Below, piece by piece: positions 18,013-24,819 of a stretch of DNA of 64,000 nucleotides; positions within the stretch are counted from its first letter, which is position 1; the number at the start of each line of letters is the position of its first letter. The notes under the pieces are model-generated. The model saw only the letters and a list, made by a program, of their open reading frames with translations, did not search any database and was not told the DNA's origin. Source of the stretch: Paraflavitalea soli (lineage in GTDB: Bacteria; Bacteroidota; Bacteroidia; Chitinophagales; Chitinophagaceae); the NCBI RefSeq assembly GCF_003555545.1, contig NZ_CP032157.1, positions 5,274,546-5,338,545 of the forward strand. Reading direction: 5' to 3'. The translations under genes were made by a program, and so were the position numbers.

Positions 18013-19359
18013 ATGTCCAAGCATACTATTAGCCTATTCGTTCTTTTCATCTGTATCCTGTCTGGTTCCTGTAAAAAGTATTTAGATACTAAATCAGATC
18101 AGTCATTATCCACCCCCAGCACTCTAGATGATTTACAACTAATATTGGACAACCCCGACCTCAACAAGGGAGCAAATTTAACTAATACAGGATCGGATGA
18201 ATATTATGTGCTTGAATCAGACTGGCTGAACCTGGACGAAACCAGACACAAAGGATATGTTTGGGATGGCGCACTTAACAACTTAACTGATTGGAATGTA
18301 CAATATAAAACGGTCTTTGCAGCCAATACAGCTTTATTCAACCTTGACCTGGTGAATACGAAAGGGGAGGAAACAAAGCAAAATAATATTAAGGGGACAG
18401 CTCTCTTTTATAGGGCCTATAGCTTTTACAACATCGCTCAATTGTATGCTAGGCAGTATGATGTAAGTACTGCTACCAAGGACCTGGGTATCCCCTTACG
18501 ATTGACAGCAGACTTCAATGTACCCAGTAACCGCGCCACAGTACAACAATCTTATGATCAGATCATCCAGGACTTACAAACCGCCTTAACCTTATTACCA
18601 CCAACAACAAACATTAAGACAAGACCTGATAAAAGAGCATGCCATGCACTCCTTTCCCGGGTGTACTTACAAATGAATATTTATGACAAAGCCAAAGCCA
18701 GTGCGGAAGCTTGTTTACAGCTATCTAATACGCTACTTGATTACAACGCATTAGATGAAACTGCCACCTACCCATTACCTGTTTTTTCCAACAACCCGGA
18801 GATATTATTCTATTCGATAACCGACGTGCCGTTGAACGCTGATGATACAAGAGCCAAAATAGATTCTACGCTCTATAATTCCTATGCTGTGGGAGACCTA
18901 AGAAAAGTCATGCTTTTTCGAGACAATGGAGACAATACACAAGCTTTCAAAGGAAATTATAGCGGAGGCTATGAGTTATTTAACGGACTCGCCATAGATG
19001 AGATATTCCTGATCAGGGCTGAATGCGCTGCCCGGCAAGGAAATACTGCCGGTGCCATGAAGGACCTAAATGCGTTACTTGAAAAAAGATGGTTACAAGG
19101 CAGCTTTACTCCTTTAACGGCATCCACCAGTGAAGAGGCTTTAATGCTAATTCTCCGGGAACGAAAAAAAGAACTTGTTTACAGGGGAACCCGGTGGTCA
19201 GACCTAAGGCGTTTAAATAAGGAGCCGCAGTTTTCAGTTACGCTAAAAAGAAATTTGAATGGTACAATATATCAATTGCCACCGGCCGATCTACGATATA
19301 TATTGTTACTTCCTATAGAAGTACTTCGCCTTGCCAATCTTGAGCAAAATCAACGGTAA
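18013..19359 (+). CDS. SusD/RagB nutrient-binding outer-membrane lipoprotein
   Basis: The product of 448 residues starts with a lipoprotein signal (LFVLFICILSGSCKKYLDTKSDQ) whose lipobox Cys is in GSC. The SusD_RagB architecture follows: an N-terminal region with TPSTLDDLQLILDNPDLN, TPR-like helices (GTALFYRAYSFYNIAQLYA), the PSNRATVQQSYDQIIQDLQTAL motif, and a C-terminal ERKKELVYRGTRWSDLRRLNKEP, diagnostic of the family. It caps the SusC barrel as a surface lid. It lies 17 bp after susC in the same AT-rich composition. The bound ligand is unknown. Confidence 0.95.
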   Translation: MSKHTISLFVLFICILSGSCKKYLDTKSDQSLSTPSTLDDLQLILDNPDLNKGANLTNTGSDEYYVLESDWLNLDETRHKGYVWDGALNNLTDWNVQYKTVFAANTALFNLDLVNTKGEETKQNNIKGTALFYRAYSFYNIAQLYARQYDVSTATKDLGIPLRLTADFNVPSNRATVQQSYDQIIQDLQTALTLLPPTTNIKTRPDKRACHALLSRVYLQMNIYDKAKASAEACLQLSNTLLDYNALDETATYPLPVFSNNPEILFYSITDVPLNADDTRAKIDSTLYNSYAVGDLRKVMLFRDNGDNTQAFKGNYSGGYELFNGLAIDEIFLIRAECAARQGNTAGAMKDLNALLEKRWLQGSFTPLTASTSEEALMLILRERKKELVYRGTRWSDLRRLNKEPQFSVTLKRNLNGTIYQLPPADLRYILLLPIEVLRLANLEQNQR

Positions 19360-19376
19360 CTATTAAAAATGACAAT

Positions 19377-19856
19377 ATGAAAATAATCGCTTCAACTTTA
19401 TTACTTATCGCACTGACAGTAGCAAGCTATGCGCAAAATAGCGGCAGATCTATCGCCAATAATAAACCCGTTTTTGTTAAGCACTGGATGAAGACCCTGT
19501 TAATGTTCAATAAAGAATTTTGGAATGACAATAAAGTACAGGAAATTGTTAGCCAGATTGGTGAGGAAGAATTTAAGAAAGTTCAGAAGTTTTCTGGATC
19601 AGATAACATCCCAAGCCAATTTAGTTTTCCCTATGTAATGGTTGAACTAAAAGGGGACTCTCTTTTGTATCAAAAACGTAATAGCCAATTGAAGGTTTAT
19701 AAAATTGCGAGTTATAAACATTATTGGAATAATCAATTTTGGGGGAATTATGCTATTCTTCGGGTTCCTTATACTGAAAATAAAAACTGGGATAGTACAT
19801 TAAAATGGGATACTGTATATTTTGTGATCCCGGAACAATACATTGAGGAGCTTTAA
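19377..19856 (+). CDS. Small secreted protein in the susCD operon, unknown family
   Basis: I do not recognise this gene. The 159-residue product has a clear signal peptide (MKIIASTLLLIALTVASYAQ). The mature part is basic and aromatic-rich (HYWNNQFWGNYAILRVPY) and has no cysteine, so it is probably a soluble periplasmic or secreted protein. It begins 17 bp after susD and shares its strongly AT-rich composition (19501-19560 has 17 G/C in 60), so it belongs to the same operon and the same acquired block. A palindromic terminator lies just downstream. No catalytic motif is visible. Confidence 0.7.
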   Translation: MKIIASTLLLIALTVASYAQNSGRSIANNKPVFVKHWMKTLLMFNKEFWNDNKVQEIVSQIGEEEFKKVQKFSGSDNIPSQFSFPYVMVELKGDSLLYQKRNSQLKVYKIASYKHYWNNQFWGNYAILRVPYTENKNWDSTLKWDTVYFVIPEQYIEEL

Positions 19857-19864
19857 TTAAACAA

Positions 19865-19900
19865 TTATAATCCAGGAGAGAGACCTCCCCTGGATTATAA
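19865..19900. terminator. Bidirectional palindromic terminator
   Basis: Twelve-base perfect arms (TTATAATCCAGG / CCTGGATTATAA) with a 12-nt loop lie between the convergent 159-residue gene and the minus-strand small secreted protein gene. Confidence 0.75.
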
Positions 19901-19917
19901 ATATGATCACTTACTTA

Positions 19918-20250
19918 TTAATTCTTGATATCCAGTTGACCACTGATATCTGCAGATTCGTCGCTAAGTAAATTCAGGTTATCGTTTACAACATCATAGA
20001 TTTCAAACTGAGTAAGAAACTCAGACTGATCGATAACACCATCATTTTTATCAATCACACGAAGCCAGTTGATTTTGCCACTACCAGCTACAGCAGCAGG
20101 CTGTGTAGTAACTTCAGAATAACTGGTCAACTGAGTTTGAGTACCTACCTGATCATAAACATAATAAAAGGTAGTATCTACTTTTGTTGTAAAAGAGCTA
20201 ACCAAAACAGTTGCTACAACTGCCAGTACACTTAAAACATTACGTTTCAT
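19918..20250 (-). CDS. Small secreted protein, paralogue A (DUF6520-like)
   Basis: The product of 110 residues has a signal peptide (MKRNVLSVLAVVATVLVSSFTT). The mature region (TTFYYVYDQVGTQTQLTSYSE, VTTQPAA, INWLRVIDKNDGVIDQSEF, FEIYDVVNDNLNLLSDE) is colinear with the neighbour at 20464-20796. Shared features are xYYxYD, the VTTQP/VTVVQP step, INWLRV/LCWIKI, a DxxVxxxxF segment and xxYDVVND/xALDVVND. Paralogue A has no cysteine. The pair resembles small exported proteins often placed beside MauE-like proteins in Bacteroidota (DUF6520 type), but I am not certain of the family. Function is unknown. Confidence 0.6.
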   Translation of the reverse strand: MKRNVLSVLAVVATVLVSSFTTKVDTTFYYVYDQVGTQTQLTSYSEVTTQPAAVAGSGKINWLRVIDKNDGVIDQSEFLTQFEIYDVVNDNLNLLSDESADISGQLDIKN

Positions 20251-20463
20251 AAATTAAAGTTTAAAATTAATGGTGCCTACTCTTTGACAAGGTTTTCGGC
20301 ATCCCCTTAACCGTTTTGAAAGCGACACGGATAACCGCTTCCCGTATAGGTTTGGCCTACCACTACAGGTTTGCTGTACAACAAATAATTTCGCATTTGA
20401 TTTACGCTCAATTCATTTCATACCTGAAAACACTTTGCGGCATTGCGTAGATAAAACTGAATT
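20251..20463. other. Spacer between the two paralogous secreted-protein genes
   Basis: About 210 bp with no gene. Its presence suggests paralogue A has its own promoter instead of being read only from paralogue B. Confidence 0.4.
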
Positions 20464-20796
20464 TTAAAACCGCTTCTCCAATATAGTAGACCCTAACTGT
20501 TTTTCAGGGTCATCATCCAATGTATTTGAAGCATCATTCACAACATCCAGGGCTTCAAAGACTGTTTCAAAATCTGTTGGACTAACAACATCATCATCTA
20601 CACAAATTTTTATCCAACACAGCCGGTTGGCCCCCAGGCATGCAGTTGGTTGCACTACTGTCACCGAGTAATTACTCATGTCATTCTGCGGCCCAGTTCC
20701 ATCATAAATAAAATAATAACAAGTCAATTTCACCGGGGCAGCAGGTATCATACTACCCAGCACCACCGCCAGGATAGGGGTTATGAACTTTTTCAT
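20464..20796 (-). CDS. Small secreted protein, paralogue B, with four cysteines
   Basis: The product of 110 residues has a signal peptide (MKKFITPILAVVLGSMIPAAP) and is the same length as paralogue A with the same order of motifs. Unlike A it carries four cysteines in the mature part (LTCYYFIYD, TACLGANRLCWIKICVDDD), so disulfide formation after export is likely. It starts 30 bp after the MauE-like gene, so the two probably form one transcript. That is a sensible arrangement, since MauE/DoxX-type proteins are linked to periplasmic redox processing. The pairing is an inference from position; the function is unknown. Confidence 0.6.
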   Translation of the reverse strand: MKKFITPILAVVLGSMIPAAPVKLTCYYFIYDGTGPQNDMSNYSVTVVQPTACLGANRLCWIKICVDDDVVSPTDFETVFEALDVVNDASNTLDDDPEKQLGSTILEKRF

Positions 20797-20826
20797 AAAC
20801 AGTATGTTTTGTAAACGTTAGCTATT

Positions 20827-21261
20827 CTACGTGTAGACCGTATTGTCCGGAATTTGTTGCTTAACCTTCTGCTTTCGAAGTTTTAGCCCAAATCCCAGTA
20901 GTGATAAAATTGTAATTGTTATAAGCAGTGTCAGCTTTAAGTTTGTTGAGAGCACATTGATCAATCCTCCATAATCATGCGGATAGCCTGGAGTAAGTTT
21001 AGTAGTAATAATCAACGTGATGGCGAATGTTGCAGACAATATAAATCCCAAAGCCCTGGTCTTAGGAAGAAATATCGCTATCACTATCAGTAATTCAACG
21101 ACCACGAAACTCCAGGCAAAAAAACTGGTGTGTAGTGTATAAAATGCCAGCATGTTTTTGAGGCTCTGTAATTGCACATAAATACTGATAAGGCTGTGCA
21201 CGTAGAATACCAATAATAAGGCCGCAATCACTTCTACAAACGTATTTTTTTTCATAGACAA
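20827..21261 (-). CDS. MauE/DoxX-like membrane protein lacking the CxCGG cysteines
   Basis: The product of 144 residues has four predicted membrane helices (VIAALLLVFYVHSLISIYV; FFAWSFVVVELLIVIAIFL; LGFILSATFAITLIIT; LTLLITITILSLLGFGLKL). The order and spacing fit MauE-type proteins, including the PKTRALGF turn and a GG-containing loop before the last helix. In typical MauE relatives that loop holds CxCGG; here it reads PHDYGGLINVL with no cysteine, so thiol chemistry at this site is unlikely. It precedes paralogue B by 30 bp. It may have become a structural or export partner; this is inference. Confidence 0.55.
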   Translation of the reverse strand: MSMKKNTFVEVIAALLLVFYVHSLISIYVQLQSLKNMLAFYTLHTSFFAWSFVVVELLIVIAIFLPKTRALGFILSATFAITLIITTKLTPGYPHDYGGLINVLSTNLKLTLLITITILSLLGFGLKLRKQKVKQQIPDNTVYT

Positions 21262-21483
21262 GGTATAATGGTCAAGGTTTTTGACACTTAAACAATATCA
21301 TTACTATCAGTCAATACATGGTTGCTGTTAGTGCATCGATCCTATTTTTTCGTTGGCTGAGGGGTACGGATGCGAAGCGCAAACCTGGTTACTGGTTTAC
21401 AATATGTTGCCATGCCTTGGGCATGACGGGCAAAAGTTGATGCGTTTCCCAACACCGGGATAGGGGTTGGCTGTAATTCCCTA

Positions 21484-21518
21484 CAAATATAACTGTACTT
21501 TGAAGTCGCTTGTTTTAG
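21484..21518 (-). repeat. Box C: CTAAAACA-N19-TATATTTG
   Basis: On the minus strand CTAAAACA and TATATTTG are 19 nt apart. The same two boxes occur with 17-nt and 18-nt spacers in repeats A and B. TATATTTG fits the -7 promoter consensus; CTAAAACA does not fit the -33 box. Confidence 0.4.
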
Positions 21519-21604
21519 AAATCGGGAGTATTATTTCTATATTTGACCATTATCTCATCTTACTACCGATTGCATTATGGCCTACTCGTGACCGGTACCG
21601 TTAC

Positions 21605-21686
21605 ACAAATATATGTGTCATCCGGGAGGTTGTTTTAGTTATTGGAATCCTTTTTTTCATAAATGCCCAATAAGTCAAAATAGATA
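21605..21686 (-). repeat. 80-bp repeat, copy A
   Basis: The segment is about 75 percent identical to copy B at 22597-22676, in the same orientation. Read on the minus strand both copies can encode a similar peptide (SILTYWAFMKKRIPITKT versus SILTYWSFMEKRIPLTKT), with several differences falling at third codon positions. Both end in CTAAAACA...TATATTTG. Confidence 0.55.
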
Positions 21687-21732
21687 TTGGGAGGCTTTGA
21701 AGGCCCTCTTTTTCCGTGGTGTGCCCCTTTGC

Positions 21733-21776
21733 TTCGACAGCAGATTTCTCACTCCGCTGCGCTTCGTTCGAAATGA
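21733..21776. repeat. Dispersed CTTCGACAG element
   Basis: The segment starts CTTCGACAGCAGATTTCTC and continues with CACTCCGCTGCGCTTCG and TTCGAAATGA, a sequence type that recurs between genes in many Bacteroidota genomes. It ends immediately before the sigma-factor fragment, as if it had truncated its 5' end. Confidence 0.5.
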
Positions 21777-21779
21777 GCA

Positions 21780-22046
21780 TTGAAAATCCGATATCACGAA
21801 CTTGTAGTGAACCATCTTATTAAGAATTATCAATGTCACACGCTTGTAGCAGATAAAATTGCAGCAGAAACTATGACGAAGTTGCTAAAGTGGGGACCAT
21901 TTCTCAAGACGGAGGAAGAGGTGCAAGGATTTATCAATATTTATAGTCACCTAAAATACGAAGCCTTTGTGTACGCGAAGGTTTATGTGTCGGATTTCAA
22001 AGTCATCCAATTTCCCGCTGCAGGATTAGCTACCAGGATTCCTTAG
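21780..22046 (+). pseudogene. Truncated ECF sigma factor relic (region 2)
   Basis: An 88-codon frame reads NHLIKNYQ...ADKIAAETMTKLLKWG, then PFLKTEEEVQGFINIYSHLKYEAF. This lines up with region 2 of the intact ECF factor at 11756 (NQLVNDEQ...AEDIVVDTFVKLLRKR, then ADFDNLKDIKAFLFVSVRNACYDY): the I-x-x-(E/D)T-x-x-KLL core, an acidic segment and the F-x-x-x-x-x-x-x-(A/Y) helix are in register. Four extra residues and the loss of regions 1 and 4 show decay. There is no true start codon (the frame opens with TTG beside a dispersed repeat). I infer a relic of a former sigma-FecR-SusC locus. Confidence 0.45.
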
Positions 22047-22540
22047 GCATGATCCTTCCGGAATAAGTGCAGAAGATGAATAGCAGTTAGTTTGGGTCAC
22101 CTATAATGGTGTGCTTTCCAGATCAGAAAAAATGGGCGCCGGCAATCATACAAACTGTCCTATTACAGAACCACCCTGGCAAGCCGGTAAGCGGCCTACC
22201 AACAACAGGTTTGTATGTTCTGTGTGCAGGGATAATGTTGATAAAAGGGTCCTCAATTGCAAAAAGGATTTTCACTCATTAACCCCTAACGCGGCCGGCT
22301 GCCCTGATGAAAACAGCTACTTCTCGTGTGGCCATGATACGATCGACTAAGACTAATTTTCAATAACCGGAATAGCATCCGGATTAACCAGTTGCCGGTA
22401 ACGGCAATAATAAAATACAGAGCCCAACCTCAACATTCGAAACTTTATTACGTGCATGAACTCCTTGTTTAGAAAGCCCGGGTACACCTATGCATACGCC
22501 TCCCTTGATCTGATAACCCGAACCTGCATTTGCCGGCTCA

Positions 22541-22570
22541 GGGTGAGCCGCGCTTCAAGGGCTACCCACC
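22541..22570. repeat. REP-like palindromic element, copy 2
   Basis: The 30-bp core GGGTGAGCCG...ACCCACC matches copy 1 at 27 of 30 positions. It lies downstream of the AraC gene. Confidence 0.7.
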
Positions 22571-22596
22571 TGAGTGCCCTTGGTCTTATTTCCTTC

Positions 22597-22676
22597 ACAA
22601 ATATACCATCGTATAGAGGGGGATGTTTTAGTTAGCGGGATTCTTTTTTCCATAAATGACCAATAAGTCAAAATAC
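22597..22676 (-). repeat. 80-bp repeat, copy B
   Basis: This is the partner of copy A (21605-21686), directly abutting the stop codon of the AraC gene. CTAAAACA and TATATTTG are 18 nt apart on the minus strand. Confidence 0.55.
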
Positions 22677-22678
22677 TT

Positions 22679-23656
22679 TTACCGGCTGCGGAAATACTTA
22701 GGTGGATGACCATAATACTTCTTAAATGCGGTGGAAAAATTGGCAAAGCTCTGGTAACCAGTTAAGGTAGCAATGTGCTCTATAGCGGTATCTGTTTCCA
22801 ACAACAGCATACTGGCCTGTTTCATACGTATGTCCAATACAAAATTGTACAGTTTGACACCAAATAAGGTAAAAAAACGCCTCTTTAAAGTACGCAGTGT
22901 AACGTCGTGATTCTTGGCGATCTGCTCCAACTTCAGGGGCTTGTCGATATTGGTAAGCAGGAAGTTCTTTATTTCATACAAAGTCTCTACCTCTTTGGTA
23001 GTGAACCGGATGATCTTGCGGAGGGGGTGGGTGGCGGTTTGATGTAATACCATGATCAACAATTCCCTGACCAAGGCATCGTAATGCATTTTACGCAGCT
23101 CGCCTGTATAAGGGGAATTGAGGAGATCATACAGGCAACGCATCATATCGCCGGTGGCTACCTGGTTTATCTTACAAAAACGGGCGGGCACCTGGCGCTC
23201 TGTCTTACGTAACCAATCGGCCAGATGGGCAAAATGAGGAGTAAAGGCAGCCAGGTAATCGGGTGAAAAATGGATCTCGAGGTTGGAATAGGCCTTGTCC
23301 TTAAAACTTATTTTCTCCTGGACCACCGGGGTGTATAAAAGGTTGTAACCGCGCTCATACATAGGTATATTGCCCACTTTGGGATCGTAGTAATTGAAAC
23401 TGTTATTCAGGATAAACTGGAGCTTATACACGGGCTCATTGCGGATAATAGTAAGGCGGTCGCCCCTTTTGATGAGGTAATTGTTGTACCATACTGAATA
23501 TTGATTACCAGGGGTTTCTTGAAGCAATAAATCGCCAAAGGCGCCTGAGGCAGTGATACTGCGGGATTCAGGGATCTTATATTCCCATAACCAGGTAGGT
23601 TCCGAATCGGACAATACTATATTACCCTCACTTTCAGAAAGGATATGGAGGATCAT
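22679..23656 (-). CDS. AraC-family transcriptional regulator
   Basis: The product of 325 residues carries two C-terminal helix-turn-helix motifs of the AraC/XylS type (LEQIAKNHDVTLRTLKRRFFTLFG and IEHIATLTGYQSFANFSTAFKKYYGHPPKYFR). The N-terminal 200 residues form a ligand or dimerisation region of unknown type, with an aromatic beta-rich opening (PTWLWEYKIPESRSITASG). It is the last gene of the accessory region and runs away from the acetyltransferase gene. No target or inducer can be read. The ATG at 23656 gives the longest frame without overlap. Confidence 0.85.
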   Translation of the reverse strand: MILHILSESEGNIVLSDSEPTWLWEYKIPESRSITASGAFGDLLLQETPGNQYSVWYNNYLIKRGDRLTIIRNEPVYKLQFILNNSFNYYDPKVGNIPMYERGYNLLYTPVVQEKISFKDKAYSNLEIHFSPDYLAAFTPHFAHLADWLRKTERQVPARFCKINQVATGDMMRCLYDLLNSPYTGELRKMHYDALVRELLIMVLHQTATHPLRKIIRFTTKEVETLYEIKNFLLTNIDKPLKLEQIAKNHDVTLRTLKRRFFTLFGVKLYNFVLDIRMKQASMLLLETDTAIEHIATLTGYQSFANFSTAFKKYYGHPPKYFRSR

Positions 23657-24053
23657 AAAGACAGGTTTAATGGCTCAATTTGCGGATACAATTTCGGTTA
23701 TACATCCAATTATTGAACCAATAGGTGGGTTTTTATTTTAGTGCCCAGGTATTGGTTAGTATTCCTAACAATTTTATTAAGCGCTAAGTGTTTACCTGTA
23801 TTTATAGCTACAGATTACAAAGTATTTTACTGAAATAGAAAGATGCATTGCTTATTCGTTCAGAAAAAAGAATCAAATTCCTATTTGGATTGCCAGCCAA
23901 TGGAAAGACACTTACTATTACTTTGGCGGCAACGGTGATGAGCGACCAACTATTTACTCCCTTTTATTGAGATCATCTGACACTGACACCGTACGCCCTT
24001 TCTTATTCACTTTTTGGTAAAGGCCCTGGTATACATTCTTAAAACTAATAGAA
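23657..24053. other. Divergent intergenic region
   Basis: About 400 bp between the divergently oriented AraC and acetyltransferase genes. I see no convincing gene; both promoters should lie here. The sequence is AT-rich near the AraC side. Confidence 0.4.
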
Positions 24054-24770
24054 ATGTCGACCAGTTTTATTCTTGCATCCGCTGCATTGGAGGAAACAGC
24101 AGACACGCCTGGTGATGCTGATGATACCGCTAATGTTAATATTGTACGCAAAATGCTGTGCAAACCTGTTTCGTATGATACAGGACAACATATTATTTAT
24201 AACAGGCATTTTCTTAAGGACCAGGTGATCATTTCAATGCGATTGCTGAGTTTGTCGACGGACCTGCCGGTGATCTATAATTGGCTGCCATGGGAATATA
24301 CACGCCACCTGAAAAAAGAGGCGCATGTAGAGCAGCTGCATGAAATATACAGCCGGATAGCGGGATCGGGCACAGCGCAATCCTTTATGGTGCTGATGAA
24401 CAATACGAACCTGGCGCAGGCAGATATCTACCAGGCTACGGCTGATGACATCAGCCTACAGTATAACGTAAAGGCCGGTGATTACAAATTGCAGCTGTTG
24501 ATAAAACCGGAAAGATTGCTGATCGGGAATTATTCGCTTTGCGCTATTCAGGCTACGCTGGGATTTCTCTTTTCATTCCAGGAGGTAAAACGGGTGGTGA
24601 TGCAGCTGGATGAAAATGAATTCCTGAACAGTAAGATGGAAAAAGCAGGATTCATTTTCCATAAGAAAACCTCCACGCGACAAAAAACAGCAAGGCTGTA
24701 TACCTGTACGAGAGAAAGCTTACGAGATCAGGGTGAGCCGCCCTCAGAGGTCGACGCACCCCTTCGATAA
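24054..24770 (+). CDS. GNAT-type acetyltransferase, siderophore-acyltransferase-like
   Basis: The product of 238 residues resembles the Acetyltransf_8 branch of GNAT enzymes (AlcB/IucB type): RLLSLSTDLPVIYNWLPWEYTRHL, an acyl-CoA-binding region around ISLQYNVKAGDYKLQLLIKPERL, then EVKRVVMQLDENEFLNSKMEKAGFIF. This branch acylates hydroxylamine groups in siderophores or related amines, but no siderophore genes are adjacent, so the substrate is open. The core family begins near Met at 24237, and the 61 residues before it look unstructured, so that is an alternative start. The last 15 residues (RDQGEPPSEVDAPLR) are encoded by REP copy 3 and are probably an accidental extension. Confidence 0.7.
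   Translation: MSTSFILASAALEETADTPGDADDTANVNIVRKMLCKPVSYDTGQHIIYNRHFLKDQVIISMRLLSLSTDLPVIYNWLPWEYTRHLKKEAHVEQLHEIYSRIAGSGTAQSFMVLMNNTNLAQADIYQATADDISLQYNVKAGDYKLQLLIKPERLLIGNYSLCAIQATLGFLFSFQEVKRVVMQLDENEFLNSKMEKAGFIFHKKTSTRQKTARLYTCTRESLRDQGEPPSEVDAPLR
24731..24760. repeat. REP-like palindromic element, copy 3, inside the acetyltransferase frame
   Basis: The 30-bp core matches copy 1 at 26 of 30 positions. It lies within the 3' end of the acetyltransferase reading frame and encodes part of its tail; CCTTCGATAAGCTGC follows, like the element after copy 1. Confidence 0.65.
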
Positions 24771-24819
24771 GCTGCTCACACTCTCTTCACTCAACGATAT
24801 TGGCGTAAAACGCTGTCTA

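Larger units (their letters stand above)
21262..22678. other. Gene-poor relic region
   Basis: About 1.4 kb between the MauE-like gene and the AraC regulator hold no intact gene. What can be seen is a truncated sigma-factor fragment (21780-22046), two related 80-bp segments (21605-21686 and 22597-22676) with a shorter match at 21484-21518, a CTTCGACAG-type repeat (21733-21776), and REP copy 2 (22541-22570). A 79-codon frame at 22111-22350 has several cysteines but no recognised family. The picture is of decayed and rearranged DNA at the edge of the acquired susCD block. Confidence 0.6.

Noticed and set aside
22111-22350. 79-codon frame with six cysteines in the relic region
   Set aside because: It resembles a zinc-ribbon only superficially (CSVC alone, no paired second knuckle at normal spacing) and is embedded in decayed DNA, so I do not call it a gene.
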